In this document: positions 19,735-30,069 of the stretch, in pieces
How positions within the stretch are numbered: the stretch's first letter is position 1
Layout: each line of letters starts with the position of its first letter
NCBI RefSeq assembly: GCF_030867095.1
Contig: NC_081831.1
Span: 21,304,001 to 21,368,000, forward strand
Length of the DNA: 64,000 nt
Reading direction: 5' to 3'
Source: Alligator mississippiensis
Lineage: Eukaryota > Chordata > Crocodylia > Alligatoridae
Notes under the pieces: generated by a model
Databases searched by the model: none
What the model saw: the letters and a program-made list of their open reading frames with translations, nothing else
What the model was told of the DNA's origin: nothing
Translations under genes and position numbers: made by a program

Positions 19735-22320
19735 TGGCTGCTCTGACCTCTGCTATCTTGCAATGGGCTCCATGAGACTATGCCACCAGAGGATTGCCAA
19801 ATCATAGCAGCTAGGGTGATCATACATTTTGTTTTTGCTGAGACAGTCCCATTTTAAACACCTGGCCTGGACATCCTGTCAGTTTGGTCAATGACATTTT
19901 TGGTCAAATGCAGCAGCAGCAGCAGCAGCAACAGCTCTCCACCTAAGGGACATGATAAGAGGTTGCCACTAGTCATCTGGCATCCCACCATGCTCCACAT
20001 CCTGCCTCCCCTGGCCCATCAACCCTCCCACCTCCATCTCCACCCTGCTTTCCAGCTGAGACCAGCACTTGGAGACCTGAGCATGCCAGAAAGGGTATAT
20101 GTTAGTTTGGAGCTGGGAGGAAGGGAGCATCCTGTTTTGAAACCTGGGAAATTTGGTCACGCTAATAGCGCTCTGCACCCCAGTATAATCACTACAACTA
20201 CAACCCTGGGATCTGGGGAGGAAAGCAATATAAAACCTAGTTTGTTGACTATATTTCAGCTAATGATAGCTCCATACTGAGAGGATCCATTGCTAGAGCA
20301 GTGCAGAGACACCAGGATACATTAGAGAATCAAACCTATATGCAACACCTGAATCCTGTTTCCCACAGAGATGGATTTAAACCAAACTTGCAGAACCAAT
20401 GCCCTAATGCTTTGGAATATTCAGGCTCAGGGAGACCTGCATGGGAATTTTGCAGCTTGGGCCCATTGCTAGTTTACAGCTAGGCATCTTTGCCCATTTA
20501 GGACATGGGGCTCAGGACTACCGAAACTCTGGGGCATCTGTCAAAGACAAGGAACAGGGATTGGGTAAATGAGAACAAGGTGATCCAGAGTCTGAGTCAC
20601 TGCTGCTCTTGTCATTTGGGCTGTAATGAGGATTAGCATTCAATTTCTACCAGTCTTTAATTTTGAAACAAAGCTGCAACAATTAGTGCAGAAGCATTTG
20701 TCCCTGAAGTCTCAAAATCTAAAGCACAAGAATCATCAAAGTTTCTGCCAGTGACCAGCTTTAAAGAGGCATGAGAGTGCTGGCGTAATTACATGACTCT
20801 GCAATGCACTCAGGTGGTGTTGCTGACGCAGGATCATTGAGGCTGAGCTGAACAATAAAAATGTCTCATCTCCGGAGGCTGCAGTGAGTCATACCAGCCT
20901 GCCTTGTAGGACTGGTTACTGCAGGGGCTTCTCACAACTGGCAGCTCTCATGGATAGTCATACACCACCGCTGCTAAACAGGAGCTGAATTCTGATTCTG
21001 TAGCAAGGCTGTGGGAGGAGGAGAGAGAAATCTCCATAGGTACTGTACCAGCCAAAGGCCTTGACATGTAATGTGAGGGAGATGGAGAACAGCCACAAAG
21101 TTCAGCCAGCACTACAAGAAGATTCAGCAGCCCAGCAATGCTTCACATCAGTTTAGAAAAAAGCAAAGAAATAGCCTCGGATCTCAGATGGCTGCAAAGG
21201 ACCAGTCCTTGGTTTTCCATTGCAACCTCAACCTGGGGTTTGTTGCCGTGCAGCTGCCCCAGAGGCACTGGTGTCTTTACTGACCCAGGAAGGGGCACAA
21301 AGTTGAAGCAGGGAGCAGAGGGCACCCAAAGGATTATCTCTCGTTCTGCCTCTCTTTTTCTCTGAGCTCACCATGCCATGTCTGAGCAAGCTCTGCTCAG
21401 CTGTACCTCATGCATGTGTATAGAAGTAGTGACTTCTGGCACAATTATGCTTCCCTGATGATTGACATTGCCTCCATCATGAATTTTAGAAAGTATCTAA
21501 ATCCTTCTGCCTCAGGCCATAAACCAAACTCTGGCTAAGGAAGAAGAGAAAAAAACTTCCCCTTGGATTGGATTATCCTGTAATTGCGTAAACTGTGTAA
21601 TTGCCTGCTGTGAAGTTAATTGTATGTTGTTTTAAAGCAGCTGGTGGTGGCCACAGTCAATAACAGAATGCTGGAATGGCTACACTTTGGCCCTGATCCC
21701 ATCCTCCCTATCATTCTCATGGTCTGCATCTTTACATTTATGAAAAATGGCATGTGTCCCTATGTGCCTATTACTGTTAATGCCTTAACTTTTTATGCAC
21801 TTGATTTTGATGGGTCTGTGTTAAGTGTGTGTGTGGCAATGCTAACTGCAGCGGGTGGGAGGGGATGAGGCAAAGCAAGGGCAGCACAGACACAGCTTCC
21901 AGCTGCCCAGCCCCAGTGCAGCTTCCCCCAAGCTGGAAGCTGTGCTGAGAACACAGCAAGGAAACAGGAGGCAGAGAGAAACATTAGCAGTGTAGGTGCA
22001 CCTTCCAGCTGCCTGGTCCTGGTACAGCTATAGGCAAAGTGAGGCCCTGCTGATGTGCTGTCAAAGGCCCCCAGCCTGTGCTGGACCAGAGCTCATGGCT
22101 TGTAAAGGTTGCTGACTTAGATGGGTTATTCCCACATTCAAAGGGATTTGAACACTGGAGCCACCTAGATGCCTGCTTGTCTCCAGACAACTGAATAGCT
22201 TTGAAAGTCCAGCTCTTGGAAAGCACAGCCCTTCACCCATTGCCTTCATGTAATACACACTTCCTTTCAATAACATTATCCATTACAATTCTGCACTCTT
22301 TGATAAATCCTGTAGCATGG
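19735..22320. other. Intergenic, no gene recognised
   Basis: Contains a short CAG run near 19,912-19,930 and a hairpin at about 21,889-21,945 (CACAGCTTCCAGCT against AGCTGGAAGCTGTG). No exon or named repeat was recognised. Confidence 0.45.
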
Positions 22321-22334
22321 TGTGTATTCTAGTG

Positions 22335-22671
22335 CAGTGTTTCTTAGCCTGTGGGTCACAACACAAAAGTGGGTCACAAGAATATATGAAAGGGTCATGA
22401 ACAAACTTTAAAAATGGATCAACACACTTAAAAAATGGATTCTCCTTTAAAGGAGAAAAACATACAAAACCACAGCTTTTTCCTTGCAGGTTGTCATAGT
22501 CCCAGGCTGCAAGGGGCTACTTGTGGTTGCTTTGGCCCCCTCCCTCCCCACACACTGTGGGGATGTGGCCTAGCGCAGGGAGTAGCAGGTCAGGAATGAG
22601 AGGCACTGGGTTGGGACTGGCCATCAATGTTTACAAATGGGTCCTGGTACAAAAAATGTTGAGAACCACTG
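22335..22671. mobile_element. hAT-type MITE with 8-bp TSD
   Basis: The left end CAGTGTTTCTTAGCCTGTGG and the right end GTTGAGAACCACTG form the hAT inverted repeat CAGTGGTTCTCAAC. The flanks are TTCTAGTG (22,327-22,334) and CTCTAGTG (22,672-22,679), a 7/8 match of the expected 8-bp duplication. The 337-bp interior is related to the GC-rich block at 3,520-4,680. Confidence 0.85.
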
Positions 22672-22998
22672 CTCTAGTGTACATTTAACTCAGAGGATAG
22701 AACCACTTCACTTACATACAGAATATACTTGGAAAATGAACTTAAATTGTTGTAAAAACCTTGCATGCTTGTGCATTATTGTGCAATAGTTCAGTATTGT
22801 GAACTATTAAGAGCATTAATCAAACATGACTCTAGAGTACTACTAGGGACAGAACCTCAGCTTGTTTAAATCAGTGTAGCTTTACTGGGTTTAGTATATT
22901 TACACTGATTTGTGGTAGCTAGTAATCTGGGTGTATTGCCTCTAATTGCACTTTCAAGGGCAAAATACTCAGCTGCAGATGGCCCTTCATGTAGTATA

Positions 22999-23780
22999 CC
23001 ATATTTACCCGAATCCAAGATGACCCTGAATTTAAGATGGACCCCTAATAATTAGATTCTATACATGGAAAATATGTATATTTGTTACAGTTTTCCATGT
23101 ATAGAATCTAATTATTGGAGGGTCGTCTTTAATTAACACCCCCACACACTGATGCAGGGGGGCAGGCAGAGGGGAAAGGTCAAACAGCTTGCCCACTGCC
23201 GTCTGCCTCCCTTGTGCCTGCCCTGTTGCCACCTCTGTCCCCTGCCTTCTCCCCCCTCCCACAGCCTTGGATCTCCCTTCCCCTTTGCTCCCCCTCCTGC
23301 TCCACCTCCCCAGCCTCTGCTTCCCCCTTCCCTCCCAGCCTCTACTTCTCTCTCCCCCAGCCTCTGCTCCACCCCTTCTCTCTTCCCCTTGCTCCATGCC
23401 AGCAGGCTATGTCCCCATTGCAGCCTAAGGCACAGAGTACAACCCCAACCCAGCCATGCAGGCTGGGTGCCACTCCTATGGGGCCAGGCTGGTGCTATGA
23501 CCCAGGCTGCAGCATAGACTGAGCCTGCCAGCATGAAGCAAAGGGGAGTGGGGGAAAAGAGACAGGTGGTAGAAGGGGTGCTTTTGGGGGTGGGGGAAAG
23601 ATAGTGGGCTGCAGAGGCAGCAGGTGGGCAGGCAGCAGCCCTGACCCCAGGTTGAGGCTGAAGCCATAGCCATAGCTGCCACCTGCTCCTCCCCACCCTC
23701 GTACTCAATTCCAAGATGAGGGGCTTCCCTCCCCATGTTAACTGGGGGAAACAACTCATCTTGGAATCGGGTATGTATGG
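22999..23780. mobile_element. MITE with 27-bp TIRs and TA target
   Basis: The left end CCATATTTACCCGAATCCAA and the inverted right end CCATACATACCCGATTCCAA define a long terminal inverted repeat, and TA flanks both sides (22,997 and 23,781). A second, inner palindrome (about 23,050-23,120, TTAGATTCTATACATGGAAAA and its complement) is shared with the broken copy at 1,184. The interior is G/C-rich and non-coding. A TA target suggests Tc1/mariner-like mobilisation, but a TWA target of Harbinger type is also possible. Confidence 0.75.
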
Positions 23781-23784
23781 TAAA

Positions 23785-24360
23785 TCACTGTGGACACACT
23801 TGAAGTTCTTTAAAATGTCTTCCATCAGCTGAAATGAAAAATTAATTTTCTTCAGTTGCAGATACAAACCTAGAAACATTGCTGAATTTCAGACATGTAG
23901 TGGGCAGCCCATAATTCCTAATGTAACATACTTTTATTAACTGTTAAAGAGACAGGTTAAACATTTTAAGGAGTAAAAAGCCTTTGATCTTGTGTGCTGG
24001 ATGGAAGTTTTCTTTCTATTTAAAGATATTCAAATTCTTTCTTTAACAGTGTGGGTTTAAGACTTGAACTCTATTAATATTGAAATCTATGAATATGTCT
24101 TTATGAAAGTTCACGCAGATAAATTATTTAAATAGCAGCATCACTAACAGTCCGTGCTACAGTGAAATGTGCTGAGAAATGTACAGTTCCTAAAACTCAA
24201 AAAGGGAGGATAGGTCATAGGACTGGAATGAACCACCTGGGCCAGCTCAAGTCTCCTGTAACTACAGGCAATCATGTAACAAACATTAAGTCCAAAAGGG
24301 TCCCCAGTAATATCTTCTCTAGTCTTCTGCACACTACAACTACAAAGCATCTCTTGATAC
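23785..24360. other. Intergenic, no gene recognised
   Basis: AT-rich sequence with no recognised feature. Confidence 0.5.
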
Positions 24361-24683
24361 TGTGTAACAGGAGGGTGTCCTAGGGTCTCTGTGCTCTCCC
24401 CTGACGCCCCCTTTACCCTGCCAAGCTGCCTAAAGGGCACCCTCTATTCTTGCCTGCCACATCTTTGATGTTATATATATTATAGGGAGGCTGCCTTTTC
24501 ATCCTCTTGGACACGGTTCTCCTGCTATACACTGGCCCCATTTCTGGACTGGGTGTTCAGGTACACCCCAGCCTTTTGGGCTATGCATGGCTCCAACCAC
24601 CCTTTTACCATGCCCTAAGCCTCACTGATGGAATGGACGTTCTTTGGTTTCACACTGTCTCACTAGCACTTAAGCTCTCTGCA

Positions 24684-24990
24684 GCTCTGTCTCACTCAGC
24701 ACCTCATTGGCGCTCTGTTTCTCCACAGCCTTGTCTCACTCTGTGCCTCTCTGATGCTCGGGCTTTCCTCAGCCCTGTCTTGCACTGCGCCTCACTGGGC
24801 GCTCGGGCTGTCTGTAGCCCTCTCTGTTTCTCCACAGTCTTGTCTCACTCTGCACCTCTCTGGTGCTCAGGCTCTCCACAGCCCTGTCTCACACTGCGCT
24901 TCATTGGGCACTTGGGCTCTCCGCAGCCCTGCCTTGCACTGTGCCTCCCTGGGAGCTCGGGTTCTCTACGACCTTGTCTCACTCTGCCTT
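24684..24990. repeat. 46-bp minisatellite
   Basis: The phrase CTGTCTCACTCTGC and its variants recur at about 24,684, 24,730, 24,775, 24,836, 24,882, 24,928 and 24,973. The spacing is 45-46 bp with one longer step of about 61 bp. Confidence 0.85.
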
Positions 24991-24999
24991 ATTGGGCAC

Positions 25000-25165
25000 T
25001 CAGGGTCAGCCCACTCCCCATGCTACGCCCTTCCTGGCGCTTGGGGTCAGCACACTCCCAATGCTGCGCCTTTTCTGGTGCTCGGGTCAGCACACTCCCA
25101 ATGCCGCACCCTTTCGGGCATTCAGGGTCAGCACACTCCCAATGCTGCCCTTTTCTGGCTTTCGT
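25000..25165. repeat. 41-bp minisatellite
   Basis: GGGTCAGCACACTCCCAATG recurs at about 25,003, 25,044, 25,084 and 25,125, a period of 40-41 bp. Confidence 0.85.
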
Positions 25166-25169
25166 CGGT

Positions 25170-25340
25170 CACTGTCCCCTCTCTGGGCTTCTCAATCACT
25201 GCCCCCTTCTCTGGGGCTTCTCGAATTGCTGCCTCCTTCTCTGGGGCTTCCCAAATCACTGCCCCCTTCTCTGGGCTTCCCAAATTGCTGCCCCCTTCTC
25301 TGGGGCTTCTCAATGGCTGCCCCCTTCTCTGGGGCTGGGG
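25170..25340. repeat. 30-bp minisatellite
   Basis: CCCCCTTCTCTGGGGCTTCTC recurs about every 30 bp, with copies of TTCTCTGGG at 25,207, 25,237, 25,267, 25,296 and 25,325. Confidence 0.85.
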
Positions 25341-25881
25341 TCCACACACTACCGTGAGTCCTCTATGAAGCCTCCTCCATCCCCTTATAGCCTCACCCAA
25401 GCCACCAGTGAAAAACAGCAAACAAAACACAAGCCCCTGGGCTATATCAAGCTGCTTATGCATTCAGGCCTCTTCCCTCTGCTCGCTCAGGCAAAGCTCC
25501 TTCTCCCTTGGCTTCCAGCAGGGAACTGCCCCCCTGATCCCAGCCCTTGGATTTAAATGGGAGTCAGGCCTTGCCCCTTCCAGCCAACAGACCAGGTGCA
25601 GGTGCGACCACTTCCCTCATTAAGCGGTTGTCCCAGCAACCTGCACCTGGGTGTTTATCTCTGGCTCCACAAGTAGCAGGCACCTTAGTGCCCTGCTACA
25701 CACTCTATAGCAAACTTAGGATCTTTAGCACAAAAAAAAGCCTACACAAATTACCATATGCCACAGGAGAAGCCAAGACTATCACCAACAAATTGACTTC
25801 CTTGGTGCTAGTAAAATACGGTCTTGATCTGAGGAAAAAAGATCATACCCCATGCTACAGGGAAAGGCAAAAAATAGGGAC

Positions 25882-26580
25882 TGTGTCTCAGCCGCCTGCG
25901 GAGGGTTCAGGATTGAGAGTATGGTCGGGGGTAGGAAGGTAAGAAAGGTTTATTGACTTTTAACTACGCATAGTAACAAGACAAACAATGACAGACAAGA
26001 ACAATTCTCATCGGCAACTTATCAGCAGTCCCCTGTGATGCCTGATGTACAACAAGTTTCTCTTTCCACAAAGCTCAGTGAAGTCAGGCATCCCCGATCA
26101 GCGCTGTCTGAGAGGTACCAGGAAAGACCCTGGAATTCAGTCCTTGGGCTCCTCGAGATCCATGGGCCCACTGATCCAGGCCAACAGCTAACTTATCCTT
26201 TTCACAGAGCTGTATCTTTCTTCTGAATAATTTCCAGATGTTTAGCCAATTTATAGCTTCTGAACGGTACTGATAACGTACAGCCACTCAAATTCCTTTT
26301 ACTTCAACTGTCCTTAGACTGACCAATAGCAGTACAAGCCTCGCGTTCCTTTTGATAAGGTTAATTTTAACTATGACACAGGGCCTTACTACTTCAAGGC
26401 TTTGCTAAATTTACTAGGCCTTACTTTATACAAAGCGTGACTACATCTTAAACTTTAATTAGGCTCTTAGCCACAACATATAGCTTAATATCTACACAAA
26501 TACATAAAAACACTTGGTCTAATCTTCATAGAACCTTCAGCAAGCACCTTTATCACACAGACATAATTTCAGCTGTCACA
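25882..26580 (-). mobile_element. Solo LTR, 699 bp
   Basis: The segment starts TGTGTCTC and ends GCTGTCACA, and is flanked by the exact 4-bp duplication GGAC (25,878-25,881 and 26,581-26,584). On the minus strand, AATAAA at 25,954-25,949 lies about 70 bp from the 3' end, as expected for an LTR poly(A) signal. No internal retroviral sequence adjoins it. The 4-bp duplication fits a gammaretrovirus-like (ERV1) origin; that is inference. Confidence 0.75.
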
Positions 26581-26664
26581 GGACTGTACTTGTGGGTGCC
26601 ATTACATCCACCTTTGCTTCCTGTCCCTCATGCTCAGAGCAACTGAAGGAAACATGCACTGAAT

Positions 26665-26760
26665 TTACTCTGGGGTGTTGGTTGTAGCCATGCTGATCTA
26701 AGGCCATATTCAGTTGTTCTAATAAAATATATCACATTTACTCAAATAGCCTGAATTTAC
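26665..26760. repeat. Dispersed amniote repeat fragment
   Basis: GGTTGTAGCCATGCTGATCTA followed by GTTCTAATAAAATATATCAC is the reverse of the arrangement at 62,985-63,155. Same unnamed family. Confidence 0.5.
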
Positions 26761-26799
26761 TCTGGATTTTTACATTTTAACAGAGCAGAATGTTCATTT

Positions 26800-26920
26800 C
26801 AAGACTTTAATTTCTAGATGGGGAAGCTGTGAGACAGAGAGGGGAAGGAACTTGCCAAGGCTCCTAGATAGAGTGAAGGTCAGTTCCAGAGTTGGTAATA
26901 GGGTTGGTCTTGCCAACTCT
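26800..26920 (-). mobile_element. MIR-like SINE
   Basis: GATGGGGAAGCTGTGAGACA followed by GAGAGGGGAAGGAACTTGCC and AAGGCTCC closely follows the antisense MIR core (GATGAGGAAACTGAGGCACAG...CTTGCCCAAGGTC). Confidence 0.65.
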
Positions 26921-28604
26921 GTACACAGAGCCCAGCCCTGACTCCCCACTACCTGCCTCCAATTTTATACCTTTGTAAGGCCAATGATTTCAATACCCTG
27001 CCATGTTTACGTGGAGTCATGGCAATGTCAAACTGGAATAATATAGCAGGGAGAGCATGAGTTCTCCCCGCTACACGGTGGGGATAGCGGAACATAGTCT
27101 CAGATGGGACTGACTCAAAGACAGGATGGTAGAAAGCACAACAGCTGCCATCAGCAACCCATCAGCACACACTTAGGTCCAGCCCCACTTCCTAGACAGA
27201 TTCCACTAGACAGATTCAGTGTCACTTTTCTAGCAGGATGGAGGAGCAAGCTATAAAATCCTTTCCCTTACAGCCAATAACATGAACAAGCTTGTAATAC
27301 TCTGACCCATTTTCTGCACCACCACTGACTGAACAAAGTTTGCCAGGAATTGACTGTGTATCTTGGCCCCCTCCCAGCTGCACTGGATTAGGGAGCTCCA
27401 ATAAGATGGCTGGCTCTTTTGCACATGCTGCCATTGCATGAACAAAGCTGTGAGAAAGCAGGAGTTTTCACCATGCAGCCAACTCTGATGTCAACTGGGG
27501 GATTTATTGTCTCTAATCTCTAAGCAGATAAAATACACAAGAGATTGCACACAGCCCTGGACTCCTGCCATCTGCTCTGACTAGTTCCCCCTCTTGTTTT
27601 CCCTCCAAACTTCTCCCTATTTGGAGAACTAGAGTGTTCCTGAGATGCAAGAGCTTGAAATTCCTCCCCCAAAAATGTTTCCCATGTCAGAAAGCCAAAG
27701 GAGAAAAAAGACCCATCACTTCCCTGCTGGAATAAGCTAATTCTGTTCTTTTGACCTAATTGTGACAGGAGAAGGGTCAGCATGAAATGCCTCTCGTTCA
27801 TGGCCGAGTATCATAAGAGAGGCAAGGTCAGAAGTCATAGTCATTTAGCCAGAAATAAGAGATTTTGAACAAATTGCCACTATCTCCCTGAAAAAAAATT
27901 ATTAAATGGAGGATCAGCTTCCTGTGTTCTGTGTAGCGTAGACAAGTCAGAATCAAGAACAAGATATCCAATCTAGCCACAGCCACATAAGAATGAGTCA
28001 TCCTACTGCAGGTGAGGGTGAGTCACCAATGTTCTGTCCCCCTCCAATCTGAGCCACCAACAGACCCCCAGCTGTCTCTTTATGAGGGGTGTCTGAATGT
28101 TTCTAGCCTGACATCAATGCATTTGTTCCAGTGCAGCTGAAGCTTGCCTCTGACTGTCTTTGAAAAATCTTTGTCCTATATATCCAGAAAGTAGGTAACT
28201 GCTGCAATCAACTCACACCATTTTCTTGAATTTCTCAGGAGACACAGACTGCATGTGGTTCCATTGCATGCTCCGGTGTTCATTCTTGGGAACAAAATAC
28301 TGAAGCCATGTCTCATCCTGAGTCACTCTTGCACTAATGATTTTTATTGGGTTTGCTTGAAACCACCCCCAAAGTTCCCTGCAAATGTCTAGTTGCCATC
28401 TCTTCGGGTTAGTTCTTAATATACTGGGCACCTTTCTAACTGACACCTTTTTCATTCCAAATTCTTCATTGTGGAAAGCATGCATTGATCCAGTACTGAA
28501 GTCCACTCTCACCTGTATGCCTCAATGTACAAATAGATAGTGCATTTTTCTACAGCCCAGTTCTTCCTGTGTTTGTCCTGGATCTGAAAAGTTGCAGAAT
28601 GTCT

Positions 28605-29100
28605 TTGTAAGATTGTGAAAATAAACTGGGAAGACAGAATATCAAACACAGAGGTACTGGAGCATGCAAGAATGACACACTTAGAAACCATTATTGAGAA
28701 TATGAGGTTGCAGTGGATTGACCATGTTAGGAGAATGGGCGGAGACCATATTCCCAAGAATATTTTGTATAGTGAGATTTGAGACAATTCTAGAAAGCGG
28801 GGTTGCCTTCTACAGCAGTGCCATGATGCATGCAAAAATGATATGAAGTCATTCAACATCAGTGTAGAAAGCTGCGAGGAGTCAGAATCCCATCTGATCT
28901 GGAGGAAACATCTGGCACTGGCTGCAGCTCAACATGACACAGCTTTAATCCAGAGGATGGAAGCAAAGCAAGAAAGAAAAAAGCAGCATGCTGTAAACTT
29001 GGACTCCAACTCAGACAACACCTGGATCTGTGAAACTTGTAACAAGCTGTGTCACTCTTGAATTGGGTTTGTTGGCCACAAACGGATTCATCAGGTATCT
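28605..29100 (+). mobile_element. LINE ORF2 C-terminal fragment with zinc finger
   Basis: The + strand translates, with interruptions, to a known LINE C-terminal layout. RISNTEVLE comes first, then MRLQWIDHVRRMGGDHIPKN, a variable basic part, and a final C2H2-like finger CETCNKLCHS...GFVGHKRIH. A stop codon falls inside the finger. Such tails follow the reverse transcriptase in several LINE clades; I cannot assign the clade. Confidence 0.65.
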
Positions 29101-29285
29101 GACTAGACTTCTTATGTGTACACCATGATCGAAAGGCTCGCCACTTGTCTACTACATTGCTCTTTGAATTGTGGTTTAGTGAGTGTTGAATGCACTGCTG
29201 CTTCTCTGCCAGCAGGTGGCCAGTGAGCATATACATCCCAGCATACCTTGCTATGATAAAGTGTCCATAGGTTCCCTGGGATTCT
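29100..29285. other. Unannotated stretch
   Basis: Nothing recognised between the LINE fragment and the fold-back element. Confidence 0.4.
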
Positions 29286-29287
29286 CC

Positions 29288-30066
29288 AGCACTGCATGAA
29301 ACATTAGTCCCTGATTCGATTCGGTAGAGATTTGGCCTGACTTGGTGGCCAAATCTCCAAATCTGAATCAAATCAGAGGACCCTTTAATAGCTCTGAATC
29401 GAATCAGAACCCTCCTAATCGATTCGGAGAGATTCGGCGATTCAGACATAGACACAGCTTTAAATGTTTTTTCTACATACCTCTAGGTAGCAGGCAGCTC
29501 GTGAACACTGTGATGCTGAGGCGCATGGATTGCCCCACAGAAAAACAGGGGGCTCCCCAGCATGCTCGGCACCAAACCCAGAAGTGGATCAGAAGTACTT
29601 CCAATCCAGCCCCCACTGTGCCCCCCCAGCTCGGTGATTGGTTCCTTCTTGGTCTGGGGAGGTGGCACCCAGGGTCCTCCAGCCAATCACCAAGCCAGTG
29701 GGGCACAGGGGGGCCCCCCATCACACTTCCTGGCGGACCAGGAAGTGAACCAAAAGTATTTCTGGTTCACTTCCGGGTGTGCCGCCAAGCATGTGGAGGG
29801 CCCCCCTGCACTCCTGTGGGATGCTCCATGCTCCCCAGCATCGCAGCAATCACAAGCTGCACTGGTACCTCGAGGTAAGTAGAAAAAAACATTAAAAGCT
29901 GTATCTACGTCCGAATCACTGATTCTCCAAATCAGCATCAAATCTTCAGACTCGTATTCGGCCAAATTAAATCAGGGACAGTGATCTGAATCAATGAATC
30001 AAATCACTGTCCCTGATTCAGGCCGAATCCAAGTCCTAATTGAATAGGGCCCACTTTACACACCCC
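29288..30066. mobile_element. Fold-back MITE A
   Basis: The element is one long imperfect palindrome centred near 29,690. The left arm phrases GAATCGAATCAG, GCTTTAAATGTTTTTTCTAC and TCGGTGATTGGTTCC recur in reverse complement in the right arm as CAGCCAATCACC, GTAGAAAAAAACATTAAAAGC and TCAGGCCGAATCC. The right end GTGTGTAAAG...CACACCCC|TA resembles the ends of the larger fold-back elements C and D. No protein is encoded. Confidence 0.75.
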
Positions 30067-30069
30067 TAC

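Larger units (their letters stand above)
24363..25700 (-). mobile_element. LTR-like element filled with minisatellites
   Basis: On the minus strand it starts TGTAGCAGGGCACT and ends CCTGTTACA, matching the probable solo LTR at 15,487-16,467. No convincing target duplication remains. The interior holds three successive tandem arrays. The 349-codon open frame at 24,507-25,556 on the + strand runs through these arrays and is not a gene. Confidence 0.5.
26585..28600. other. Intergenic with small repeats
   Basis: No exon recognised. A dispersed-repeat fragment (26,665-26,760) and a MIR-like SINE (26,800-26,920) are listed separately. Confidence 0.45.

Noticed and set aside
24507..25556. Open frame of 349 codons
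   Set aside because: It runs through three tandem arrays inside an LTR-like element; its length is a by-product of repeats lacking stops, and other frames in the same interval are also open.
29300..30000. Promoter or CpG-island-like function for CCGAATC-rich sequence
   Set aside because: The pattern is explained by the inverted arms of fold-back element A.
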